From: Favolaschia claudopus
Lineage: Eukaryota; Basidiomycota; Agaricomycetes; Agaricales; Mycenaceae
Direction: 5' to 3'
Assembly: GCA_037176885.1 (NCBI GenBank)
Contig: JAWWNJ010000008.1
Coordinates: forward strand, 1,798,001-1,862,000
Length of the DNA: 64,000 nt
The number at the start of each line of letters is the position of its first letter. Positions within the stretch are counted from its first letter, which is position 1. Below the pieces are notes generated by a model. The model saw only the letters and a list, made by a program, of their open reading frames with translations. It did not search any database and was not told the DNA's origin. Position numbers and translations under genes: made by a program. Below are positions 34,182-46,500 of this stretch, one piece after another.

Positions 34182-37100
34182 CTACTCGTCTTTCTTCAAC
34201 CGCTCCTGCTCAGCTCTCCTCGCCTCTCTCCGTTCCCGTCCACGCGTCACCATCGCCTTGGGCTCCAGGTCAGCGAACAGGTACTTGCACACCTTCTCAA
34301 TCACCCAGCATCCAGCAAAATCGATGATCATGCTGCTCGTCAAGCGGACCTTGAACTAGAGATAACCAAAGATGAGCATATATGTTCTGAGGAAGAGGAA
34401 TGATTGGACCCACGGCTGTCTCCATTTCGACAATTTGCAGCCACCTATTCATCTCTGGCATGAAATCGGTTGCACCAGAGAACGCAACAGCACTAGCACC
34501 CAGAAGACCGTAGAACAAGTACTGGTTCTCACGAATACCTTCGCGGAACGGCCGTCCCTATCAAGCGTCCGAGTCAATACAACATCTTTGTTTTTGTTTC
34601 GGAGATAAAGCTTACCTGGAAGTTAATCGTAAACGTAGACACCTGCTGCGACAACCCAAGCAGATAGATCGCCGTATTCAACAAACTAGGTTCAAACTTC
34701 GCTTCCAGATCGATGAGGCCCTCGCGAGGTTCATACGCGTGCGCCAAGTCGGTCATATACACCAGCGTCACAATATGCAAGGCAAACTGCAACACAATGG
34801 AGAGGAAGACGTAGAAATTGAAGATATTGCCTAGCGGTCGTTCGCGCGAGAGCTTCTCTACGGGCTATCAAACAAGCAACCTTTCAGTCAGGCCGGCGGA
34901 AGAAGATGAAGCTGCAACGCTCACCTTAGCCCGGGATATACACAGGAAGCAAACGGACATCATGACACCAGTAATAGTATACTGATAATCCCCAAACTTG
35001 ATCCCATCCAAATACTGCACACTCAGCGAGTACGCAGTTATCAGACAATTCAGGGCTAGGATCTTGTACATCTGAACCGTGGCGACGAGAGTGCACCGGC
35101 CTTGCCGAATGACATGCGTTACTACCAAACCGTTAAACAAAATTGAGCAGACAGAAGGCAGGAGGGACTAACCTGCTGCAACATGCGAAAGCTTGGATGT
35201 AAACGGCGCAGCACAAGAGGCATCCCCAAGTTTGATTTTCGGAACCTCCTCCTCATCATCAAGGTCCGCCATTTTGCTCGTAATCGCCTCGAGATTGAAC
35301 TACGCAATCGATATCAGCATCAATCAAAAGCATCGACAAAACATTTCAAACCCACCTTCTCCAACGGATTCTTCTTCCTCGCATTGACCAAATCCGCCGC
35401 CGCCCTCTGCTGCGCCGCCACCGCATCCGGCAACAAATGCGCAATCGCCTGCGGCACCGGCGGCGGCGGCTGATTAAACCTCGCCGAAATCGACAACTGA
35501 CTCTCATACACCTTCTTAATCCTCTCCAACCTCTGCCTCTCCGCAATCTTCTGCAAATCCTCCACCGTCCCATCCAGCAACGCCACCCCAATATGCGCCT
35601 GCTTCAGCGCCCCGACGTCGTTCGTCCCGTCCCCCGCCATGAGCGTGATGTACCCCAGCTCCTTCAGCGTGGTGAGGATGTACTCTTTTTGCGCGGGGGA
35701 GACGCGCGCGTAGACCCACGTGTTCTGGACGAGTTGTTTCCATGCGGGTCGGTGGGCGAATTGCTTCATAGCGGCGCCCGTGATGCAGATATCGTAGTGG
35801 TTGAAGAGCGAGGGGTCTAGAGGCTCGTTCGGGTCGACGGGTATAACCTTGGTCTCATCGACCGTGCGCCAGGTAAGATCACCCTCATGCGCGGGATTCT
35901 CCTTCAAATCCAGGATCAGCGCCTCGCGGTCAACGATCTCGACGTCCCGGGCAACATGTACCGCCGTTAGCGGGTTGTCTCCAGTTATCATGATGCACTG
36001 CGAAAACGAAAAACATTACATTGAGATGATTCCCCCAAAACAAACAACGAAAAAAACTCACCCGGTGCGACGAATCCGCCAACATCTGCAGCGTCTCAAC
36101 CGCATCCGCCTTCAGCGGGCAATGGAACACCAAAAACCCAACAAAAACAAGCTGGCTCTCAACCGCATCCCGAGTCACCTTGTTAATCTACCAATCATCT
36201 CACTCGATCTTCTTTCAACAAACCAGAAACCTGAAAACACACCTTATCAACATTCATCGCCTCCATCTCCTTCATCGCAAGCGCCAGCACCCGACTCCCC
36301 TTCCGTGTAAAATACTTATACGTCTCATCATAATGCGCCGGCACACTCGCAAGCATGGCCTTAATCGTCTCCGGCGCGCCCTTAACCGCCGCAATCGTCT
36401 TCCCCCCGGGCAAATTCGACAGCGTCGACATGCGTTTGAGCGCGGAGGAAAACTGGAACCGCCTACGGATGGACAACTGCGTTTTGTGCGGCGCGTTGCC
36501 GTTTGCGGGGGATACTTGTTCGCCTTATACGAAGTTCAGAACTGAAGTCGAAATCCGGTAGGTAGAGTTTTTATCGCGCACCTTTCGACAAATTCCAATC
36601 CAACGCCTCCAGCGTAGTTTTTTCCATCGGGTCACCAACAATAGTGCCATCATCCAACCGTACGAGAGCGTGTGCAGCCGCAAGACACAAAGTCGTCTCC
36701 CTCGAAGTCTCCTTCACATTCACAAGCTTCCTCGGATCCTTCGGGCTGTGAATAATGTTCAATACGAAGAACGAACGACATGAATAACACAAACACGCAC
36801 TTAACACCAACAACCCCCTCCAACACCAAATTCTCCGCCGTAATCGTCCCCGTCTTATCAAAACAACACACATCCACCCTCCCCGCAAACGGAATTCTAA
36901 ACGGCTCCGTACAAAATATCGCAAACTTGCTCAACGCAACCAGCGACGCATTCACCGCCAACGACAGCTCCATAGGCAGCTCCGGCGGCACCACGCTCGT
37001 AATAATCAACACGCAATCCAACAGCAGCTTACTCTTCTTCAACTCCCGCTCAATCCCCTTGGTCCAGACATACCAGCTCGCAGCGATGGCGAAGATGAGG

Positions 37101-38376
37101 AGGAAGCCGATGAAGAGGAAGCTCTCGAGGTTGTTTGCTGAGACGCGTTCGGTGCTGAAGATCATGGTGCGCACGAGTTGGCCTTGGGCGGTGCCGAATC
37201 CCGTGCGGAGGACGACGCCGAGGCAACCTCCGTCGGGCGTGTTCAGGGGGGCAGCAATCCCATTTTGCGAAACCGCAGAAGCCTGCAGAACCTTAGTCCC
37301 GCTGAACAGCACCGCGTTTTTGTGCGCGCCGTCGACGTCCAATTTATCCGAGCCCTCCAGCAGCTGGATCGACTCTTTGAGCAATGGCGTGGACTCGCCT
37401 GAAAGCATCGCCTCATTGACAATGCACGTCCCATGCACCAACAGCACATCCGCCGGCACAATAAGCTCATTTTGCTTGGGCGCCACACTCACCACATCGC
37501 CAGGCAACAGCTTATCCGTCGGCACCTCAACCCACCTGCCGTCCCGATAACACTGAATGCCATATGGCACAACCGACATGGTGCGGAACTCCGTCAGCGT
37601 GCGCACGCGCTGCCACACGACCGTGCATTCGAACATGACGAGCATGAACAACGTGAACAAGCTGTAGTACCAGTACTCGTCGAGACACCAGAGCGCGACG
37701 CAGAATATCTGGAAGACGAAGAACGGCGCGGTGGCGTGCTCGCTGAAGAGCTCGGTGAAGGAGGGGATGGGGATGTTGAATTCATTGGGGCCGAACAGCG
37801 CGAGCTGGGTCGCGAGGTCGGCGGAGGGCAGCCCCTTGGGCTCGACGAAGGTGGAGAGCGGCGGTTGGGTCGAGGAGGGGTATGGGAGTCGGTGGAAGAC
37901 GAGCGGTTTCAGCGTTTTTATAACGTACGTGTCGCGCTGATAGCTAAAAGTATACGTAGACGGGTCGGACTCGACTTTTTTGTCTATAGAAACGATGTCG
38001 CCTTTTCCGCGGTGCAAGTGGGGGACGATGCGAATGCAGTCGGCGTCTTTAATAGTTTTCGCAGAGTTTGTGGTGATCAATGCTCTTGCGGAGCCGCTCC
38101 ATTTTGTTACGAGGAAACTGAGGGCATGGCTGGCACCGAGAGTGACGCAGGCCAGGAAAGTCCATTCTTCCGAGACGAGCCATTCGTCGTACTTGACATA
38201 GTAGGCGTATGCGAGCAGCGGGTAGAGGGACAGAAAGGGAATGGCGTAAAGATGTGCAATGAAGGGGAGGCGGACGTGGAGGCTGGCGCGCGCGATCTCG
38301 GGGGAGTCGACGGCGACGGTGACGGCCCTGTAAAGTGGTGAGTGAGGACACTGGCATAGACGGCGAGCGCGTACAT
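34182..38376 (-). CDS. SPF1: P5A-type ATPase, ER membrane (SPF1/ATP13A1)
   Basis: An ER pump that dislocates mistargeted transmembrane helices. The N-terminus appears spliced inside the start codon: AT (38376-38375), intron GTACGC...TTTACAG, then G, giving [19 protein letters not shown]. Later conserved parts: [20 protein letters not shown] and LPGDVVSV (actuator), [23 protein letters not shown] (the PPELPMELS membrane signature of P5A), [10 protein letters not shown] (phosphorylated Asp, about 36857), [16 protein letters not shown], then [20 protein letters not shown]. Multiple membrane spans follow. The C-terminus is [17 protein letters not shown], with a KKxx-type ER retrieval signal. Introns of 50-70 bases separate about ten exons. 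Length is near 1,200 residues, normal for the family. Confidence 0.94.
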
Positions 38377-39288
38377 GGGGTCTCGCAGAAGAAGGACGTG
38401 GACGCTCACGTGCTTTGCCGAATTTTCCGTCCGTTCTCTCTCTTGGCTTTTGTCATCTCTGTGAGGCGAGGCTCATAGCGGCAGTCTGTTTGAGTCGAAT
38501 TACTCGTCCAAATCTTTCAATTCGCAATTGACGACGAGACCCATATCCTCGATGTACTCAGAATCTTAGGTCTGCCTTCATGGACCCCCTAACTATGGAA
38601 TCGTCGGATTCACGCAAGTCGGCTAGTTGTCATGCTCTTGGCCGCTCTACACCTCTCTCAACCCCCCTCACATTCTACAATGACGGCCGGGCTTACTCAC
38701 ATCTTCCTCACCAATTTCGAGTGCATGGAACGCGGTACCCCCATTCCCGCTGCCTCTTCCAGCGGCTAGCTCAATGCATGTCAAGTCTAGATAGCCTGGA
38801 AAGCACTGTATGTATCTAGATAGGTGCACGGCTGTAGGGAAACTGGGAAGTCTCCTCAGTGGCCTCCTTCCGCGTTTTCGGTCTATGGCTAATCCATCTC
38901 GATTTTTGTCGGCCTGGCGCCCAGATAACCGTGCTCAATCTCACTCTACTCTATTCTACTCCGCCTTGCTAGAAGTCATTGACATTCTCGACAAAGGATC
39001 ACAGGCCTGAGGCAGGGTCTAGCCAGGCTCTAACTGTAGCTGACCAGATGCCATAGACGGTCTTAGTTTAGACAGTTGCTGTGCGGGCCGAAGCTTCAAA
39101 TATCCCGGCGGATTTACGACTCCCAAGTCGAGAGTACGATGTTGCCCGTCAATCTTTTTGTCCCAAAAGACTTAAAAATCGAGCTTGCACACTCCACAGC
39201 GAGTCAATATGCTCCGGCCATAACGCTGCACAAATTTCACGCCGGAGGTTCCCCCGACTGCGGACAAGTTCTATTTTATTAATCAACT
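38377..39288. other. Intergenic region, no gene seen
   Basis: Region of 912 bp between the SPF1 start and the 3' end of oxidoreductase copy A. Contains the SPF1 promoter. Short plus-strand frames (38580-38819, 38810-39010, 39076-39282) overlap in several frames and show no recognisable domain; some may be decayed transposon DNA, which I cannot demonstrate. Confidence 0.4.
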
Positions 39289-42200
39289 CTAACTAGACCA
39301 ACACATCGACCACAGTATCCTTAACATGAGCCTGGGGTGGAGGGCATCTATTGGAGTACCCAACCCAGCGATGATAGTATATAAAACCCATGCTGCGATT
39401 TCGTTCTAGCGAACGCAGTCAATCCCCTGTCAGATGAAAAACAAAGCCCTTCTGCTCTTACCTTAGGCGCAAGACCCTGCATATGGTTCCCGTATCGACG
39501 CAAAAACGCACCAGAGGACAAGCTCTCGCCTGCTATTGGTTCCGTCGTCGGTAGTCCATAGTCTACATAGTTGAGCATGATGTCGAATAGACCAATCGCA
39601 AGACAACATACCCGTCAATCGCGTATTCTGCCAAATCCAGTCCGTTTTATTGCACGCTTCCGCAAAGAAATTCACTGAAAAATTGGGTGGAAGGGTGTCT
39701 TTATATCCGCTTGCGAGAGCCGAATGTAATGTTTTGTGAAGACTGAGAGCACATCGCAGCGCTTTGGCGGCGCCTTCGCTACAGCAAGTTATCAGGTGAC
39801 GAAACAACGATAACCACACCGAGTCTTACCCAAATACCGGATTTACTGGAGCATCATTAGCAATCGGTCGGGTGGGGGGGAATAAAAAACATACCCGTGA
39901 TAACACTATCGCCCAAAGCGACGAAATTAGAGGGCAGATTCACCGCGCGGTGATACTGGACGTATGTCGTAGGAGCTGGGAGTCAAGAAAAAGCAACCGG
40001 TTTGTCCCGCACTACGAGATATACGACGGCGACCATACAACTCACGGACTTTGAGGGCAGACACGGAACCCTCATCTTGAATATCCTCCAGCATATCTAA
40101 AATCCCGAAGATCCACTCCGGAATCGGCTTCTTTGGCTTGAAGCTGCGAACGTACGCTTTCATCTCGGTGATATTCGTGGGCTGGGAGCGAGTGGAGCCG
40201 TAGTGGCCCGTGAAGGCACAGACTTCCAACGGACAAGGATTCCAGTCAGACGAAGTGATAAAAAAAAACACGGAAGAGAAAAAAATAAGCGTCAAACCAG
40301 ACACTCACAATGCCCCCCATCCGCCCTCACCAACACGAACATCCCCTTCCCCGCCTTGATGCTTTCCTCACTCCCATCATCCATGTACGTGCATATCTGT
40401 TTCGCGTGCTTCAGGTGCGGCGGGAAGGGCAAACTGTCGTGGAATTCGGGGCGCAGGCGGAAGATGATGCTGGTGTAGCGGAGTTTTTGGTCGAGGCTGA
40501 TTTTCAGTTGGTCTAGAGGTAGGGTGCCGTTGGGGTAGTTTTGAAGACTAGATGTAGGAGAGGGCGCGGAGTCGGGGAGGTAGCCGTATCCATGTCGTTG
40601 CAGCCATTTGAGACCTACGCGGGCGGGGCCGGTGCAGTCTGTGAGAAATATATCGGCTGATGAATATCCAAGCAACAAAAACGGGGATGAATACTATGTA
40701 CCTGCTACAAGAGCCGCCTCGAACTCTTGTATCCCCGACTCCGTCCTGACGACCACTGTGCTCAGGCGCGAATGGTCTGTAGGGCTGGGCAAGACGTCCG
40801 TAACAGTGCCAGTAATATACTCGATGTTCGGATGCGCTATTTTGTCGAGGACGAGGCGTCTGTCTCGGTCCTCGTGAGTTCTGGTTGACATAGTTAGAGG
40901 AAAGGTAAAATGGCCGACCTGATTAAAGTTTCTGTGTAATCTCTAGTGTCCATTCAATCGACAGACCAATGGGGCAAGTCTCACCGGTGCCCGCGCGCCC
41001 TGCAAAGATCGCGAGGGGGAACCCCGACTCGCGATATGGACTGGGCGTGGGTATGGGGACGCCTGCGATAACGAAGGCAGGATCGCCCGGCATGATGCTG
41101 GGTATCAAGGGCTAGGTATGAGTAAAAGAAAAGAAAAGAAGAAACGCAGCGAAGGCAAAATACGAACGAAATTTCCGATCGCCGGCATTCTTCGTCGAGA
41201 TCAGGGAACATGTGTTTCATGCCCTTGTATACGAAGGGTTGCGACACTAGAATTAATAGTATGATAACATTCAATGTCTGGGGAACTTGGAAGAGATGTG
41301 AAGGAGGCGCACTGTGTAAAGAGGCGAACTGCATGACTCGGGAACGTTGGCGAGTCTGCTTCCATCCGTCTACTCGACGGCCCTCCTCCGAAGCGACCCA
41401 GGGTTCAGCTTCCACGATGAGAACGCGTTCGAAATGATCATGGCAGACCCGCGCTGCAAACAGTCCCGCGATACTGTGGGCTCGAGTTTCATTTCATTTT
41501 GTCGTCGTTGGAGTTGTTGCGTAGGATTGCAAAGAAAGAATTCAAAAAACTGACCTTCCGCCGCAAATGACAGCAGTACCTGGGATCTTCTGCGCCGAGC
41601 TCCGACGTTTTGCGAGCAGGGGTAGTTCGAAAAGGCCGGAAGTCTTGCTGAGGAGGTGACGGCGGAGAAGGTGCCAGCCTTAGTCTCCCAGAGGCAGAGT
41701 AGACCAATTCCTTTCAACCTTCGTGTTACTCAGGATATTCCTTGATCTGACGTCTGCTTTCTGATGTGGGGGGCTTAGCGGTTGCCTTGGTTCAAACTCC
41801 GCTGATATCACGTGCTGACCACTCACGGCCAAACAACGATCGCGTTCTGCATCCCCCAAGCGCGTTTTGGACATGTATTTTGAGTTAAAAAGAACAGTAT
41901 TATGCCTACCAACTATTAGATAGCACAATATCCAATTTTACCACTTTAACTCATCTCCCCGCCATTTTTCTCTCGTATCTGCCTTGCATCGTGTTCTGCA
42001 GAGTGACCCTGACCACAGACAGGTTTGAATTACTTCATAGAGCCCTGGGATGCTCTCTCCCTAGAATCACGCCGCTACTTCTAGTGGACAATGGTCCGAT
42101 TCGACAGTATTTCGATGGGAATACACGATAGAGCAGATTTGGCGGAGCCTGGCATACAGAGTGAGACTCCTGATAGTATAAGTGCATTCAGAGACAGCGC

Positions 42201-42986
42201 TGGAGAGACATTTGAGGTTAACAAGAGAGTCTATAGATGCCAAAGTAGCAGATGGCATGGCACCGGAATACCGAGCATTTCAAGCAGCAGCCTGATGCAG
42301 AAACAGAGAGTAATGGACATAGACGAGTGAGAATGTATCCCATAAGCAATCAGCAACAAGAATGCAAGACGAGGGGGGCATGAATTGGAAGAACGAGGTG
42401 GATGTACCACAGGGCAGGATCAAAGCATATGTCGTCAATTGAGAGGCTGTTTTCCGTCGAATTGCTTAGATTTTCGAGAAGAGCTAGCCCGTAGCATGCA
42501 TTCATGTACAGATAAGAGTATTTGTCCATACAATGAGAGACAGTGGAGAACGAGAATGAAAATGGCGAGGACGTGTGTTTTTGACGTTTCAAACCCCGCT
42601 TAGTGGCAGATCAGTCGGAGTTTGAAATGAGGCAACCGTTAAGCCCCACGCGTCAGAAAGCAGACGTCAGATAGGGATCCGTAGCTTGCGCAGGTTGGCT
42701 CACTCTCTGACTCTGCCTCTGGGAGACTAGCCAGCCTATCAGGAGCAGAAAATATATGCCGATCGGGATGGCGAGAAGAACGGCGGCGGCGCTGAGCCAG
42801 GAGAACATGAAGAAGAACTTGGAGAAGAAGAGGTCAAAAACTTGAAGAAGCTGAATATCCCCGTGAGCCCGTTTATCTACATATCATAGACGAATCGGGT
42901 CGTGAAGGCCGCGAAGCGGCGAAACGGTTCGTAAATTTGTCGTTGTCCCGGGTGACGATCCCGCGTCTGAGAAACACGTTCTCCAT
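39289..42986 (-). pseudogene. FAD-dependent oxidoreductase copy A, disrupted by a TIR element
   Basis: Paralogue of the gene at 56241-58799. It starts at ATG 42986 (MENVFLRRGIVTRDND) and has an N-terminal membrane span (VLLAIPIGIYFLLLIGW, about 42735-42790). A 1,049-bp insertion (41681-42729) follows within that exon; an in-frame TAA stands at its inner edge. Beyond it the frame resumes with HLLRRHLLSKTSG, CGGSIAGLFAARVCHDHF (Rossmann FAD-binding motif across an intron), IEYITGTVTDVL, DCTGPARVGLKWLQRHGYGY, FVALGDSVIT/VNPVFGEGAAKALR (GD motif), and a last exon ending MLRILWSMCWSS-stop at 39289. Apart from the insertion, exons match copy B closely. Family resemblance is to aromatic-hydroxylase-like flavoproteins; substrate unknown. 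Expression of the 3' part from a new start cannot be excluded. Confidence 0.8.
41681..42729. mobile_element. Non-autonomous TIR element (hAT-like MITE), 1,049 bp
   Basis: Perfect 20-bp terminal inverted repeats (TAGTCTCCCAGAGGCAGAGT). A further subterminal inverted match lies about 30 bp in (TCTGACGTCTGCTTTCTGA, then GGGGCTTA-CGGTTGCC). It is flanked by the 8-bp duplication GCCAGCCT at 41673-41680 and 42730-42737. Comparison with the uninterrupted paralogue shows exactly this segment is extra. No transposase frame inside. TIR start and 8-bp duplication suggest hAT-type mobilisation, an inference. Confidence 0.9.
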
Positions 42987-43143
42987 GCTTGGCGGTAAAT
43001 CATAGGAGCTCGTTGTATTTTTGTCATTGTCGGAGTTGCCAATGTCAACCAAGGTGTGGCTTGAGGCCTTGAGGCCTGAGGTGGGCCTGAAACTGAATTG
43101 TTTTCAGATGTCGTAGAATCATTCTACTCATTTCCGTTATCCG

Positions 43144-43152
43144 ATTGTGGGT
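43144..43152. repeat. Left 9-bp target-site duplication of the MULE-like element
   Basis: ATTGTGGGT directly before CAGTCTCC; repeated at 49807-49815 directly after GGAGACTG. Confidence 0.85.
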
Positions 43153-43533
43153 CAGTCTCCTACCCAGCCTCACTTCCGAGTGTTGGGGAGTCACTGAGGG
43201 AGTAGATACACTGTGAATTCACTATGTGTAATATCAATTGACAAATTTGATCTTATTACTCCCGAACTTCAAACCCCCAACACTCTCCAGGGAGGCTGGC
43301 ATAAAACAACTGTAAACAACATAGCCACCTGGGTGAACATTTTTTTGCGTTCGCCGGCTCGTCATCTGCCTCGACCATATAAAAAACGGGGGGAGCCTTC
43401 AAATGTGTTTCTGAGTCGCCTGGGATCTAGCACCCATTTCTGTGAGCCGCAAAATAGCGACAACGAATATTTTTCTGAAATGTGGCTATGTTGTTTACAG
43501 TTGTTTTATGCCAGCCTCCCTGGAGAGTGTTGG

Positions 43534-46500
43534 GAAAAATCCGTCATTTCAAGGGCTTCAAAACGTCCGGAAACGGCCTCTCCTAGCCAAGGGCTTCCCG
43601 ATTGAGATGGTGATCGGCGGCCAGGGCTTCCGTTGAAAACCTACCTCTCAGACGCTTTTGCAAGCACTTAGGCGCGCGTTGGCGCTTAAGGTCCGTGTAT
43701 GAGAAAATTGGTGACGCTCAAGCCGGCTATCAGCTTCGGAATCCCAACAAGTACACACGTCTACGGCACAGTGGTGCGCAACCCAACTCCGGCATATTCA
43801 CTCGTACTACTCGTACCTGTGGACCATCTAGCCAGCGACTCGTCAAGTAACTATCTCAACCATGAAATACTGGATCGCGTACAGGTTTGCTTCCGCCACG
43901 TCTGCCAGTGATTCTTATGCATCCACCATACCTCGTACATCAAATTCGAACCGGCACGCCCTTCTGGTATTCACTTCGTTCACTCACCCTTGTTTAAATG
44001 CTGACTTTCTGAGTTTCAGATTGAGAACGGCGGCAATTCAGGTGCGAGGGCAAGAATATCGTCGGCGTGGTTGATTTTGAGTTAGCGTTGAGGGCGGCGG
44101 CGGCGGCGAGGCAAGCGCACAAAGCGGAGCATCAAAGGGACTCGGTAGCAGCGGGATTAGTGCTCAGTAACAGTTAGGTGGTGCTTGTGGATGTTGTCAG
44201 AGTGGTAATGATATTGGATTAATGATTTTTACTTGGGGCAACACGAATTAATCTAAGTACTACAAATCAAAACGAAGCTACATGTGCTGACTGGACGAGA
44301 AAGTGGTTTCGGTATCAGCAAGAGAGTCGATACGGAGGTAGGCAACACCGTCATGATTGACCATGAGGTTGTCGGGGATCTGGTCTGCTGCTGGGATAGC
44401 ATAACCAGAGAAAAGTTTGAACAGTACCGCACCATTGACTGAGATGATTCGACCCGGCTGCTGGAGCATGAGTGAGAATGCTTCGTCCTCGACATTCAGG
44501 CTCCCATGATTCTGCTCAATCAGGACTTTCTCGTACAAGTCACGAATGGCCACGAGGAATAGAAGAGGATGGAATTCCGAACCCATGGTGAATATTCCAG
44601 TGGGTTGCGGCCACGGTGCTGAGTTGTCGTCAGTGCTCTTCTGCTTGAAGCCGTCAGAACAATGGCCCTTCTTGTGGTTTTCAGGCGCTTTGTTGGGGCC
44701 GGGGTACATGACTTTGTTGCAGCGCAAACAAGCAGCCACTTTGCGAGGCTGAAACAGTAGGATGAACAATTGTCGACTGGAACCTGATAATCAGTCACTT
44801 ACCGATTTTCCCTCCGTTTTCCCACCTTCCGAGCTTGTCGATGGCTTGATAAGTTGAACGGCATAGCAATGCTCCTTCCAATATTCCACTTTGCCGCTAG
44901 TGCGAGCTGAAGAATAAATGTAATCATCGTCAGTGGTTTCACAACGGAGCTGCAAATGCAACCTACCAACAAAGTCGTTAGTTGCGATACGCTCGAGCAC
45001 CATGCGTTCGATCTCCCCCAATTTACTGATAAGAGCACGCGGCGCCTTTGAAACCGCACCAGGTATCCCGTCCTTTTGAAGTAGCCGCTCATTGTATTTT
45101 CCAACAGCTTCCGCCCATTTCTTCGAAGTCATGTCGGACGCCTTCCATCCAAACTCCTTCCGCATATCCATGAACAAGAAGAATTCGGGCCCTCTGGCAA
45201 TTTGAAGCGACTTGGGATTTGTCGTCGTTCCGGCCATGAATAATCTCTGGGAGCGTGTTAGGCGAGTAGCGGAGCCGGATGCATCAGGCAGAGGCAGAAG
45301 TTTGATGACTCGTGCGAGGGCGGGTTCGACCTGATGGCCCGAGGGATGCAATGGAACTGTTTGAGTTTGAGGCAGAGAAGTCGAAACTGTAGGTGCGGGT
45401 GCCGAGTTGAAGAACGGGTGGAGGGGCGTGTTGGATCGGGACGTATTGTTGATCTGTAATTGCCAGTATTTTAGATTTCACTGAACATTCGACCATAGAA
45501 TACATACTGCGGTGTTGTCAGCAAGTCGTGACTTCTTGGGTTGCGGCGGTCCACTTGCATTCACATCCGCGACGTTAGTAGCCGATTTATTAGCGCTAAC
45601 TGGGTTGTCGTCGTGGTCCGCAGACACCGACTCGGAGTGCTTGCGCTTCGCAGTGAGTTGTTGAGTATTGCGATCCTGTGGGAACTACGTTATGAATCGG
45701 TGCTATGGAGGAATTGATAGCTCACAGATGCTACAGATAATTGAGGAGTTTCAGGTTTCTGCAAGAGAGCGGGATCGATGCCAAACTCGGCGAGAATGAC
45801 CTCAGGCTGTTGATCAGCCGAATTCTCGCCAAGTTCGATGAGGACCTTGGCCTCGTCCTCGTCCTCGCTCTTGATGGTGAGGAGTCCACCAAATGTGTCG
45901 CTGTGATTCGAAGAGACCAGACCAAACTTCTCGCCGCTTTGAATATTACGAAGAGTGGGCCGAATCAACGCAGATACATCCGATTGGGCCTTGGCCGCAG
46001 AGAGCTGAATACTGTTGAACAGGAAAGATGTCTGGTTCACCAGACGCGTATGATGTGAACCAAATGTGGAACAAACGAATGCGTGGCTGCCCGGCGTTCC
46101 CGGCTTACGCGAGGACGCGATACGAAGGTTACGCCGCAGAGCGAAGTCATGGCAAAGACCGTTCTGAAGCTCGATGCCGCTGGCAACAGCCCTCTGTAGA
46201 CCATTCCAACCTTTATGCGAGCCTTCGATTCGGCTTCCATCAGACGCGATGTCCTGACGGTTACGCGACAGACATCCCTTGCGGAGATGCTTGAGCTGCG
46301 CTGCGTGAACCTAGCAGGTGGGTTAAATCACGAAAATTGATTGAGAGATGTGATTGGGACGTACCGCATGTGCAGCTGCAGACCATACCCCACCCATCCG
46401 TGAATACTTCTCATAAACCGCCACCATCTTCGTTTCTTGCTCCTCTTTCGACCAGTACTGTGCTGGTGCATCTTTCTCGGCCGATTTCTTGAGGACCGCG

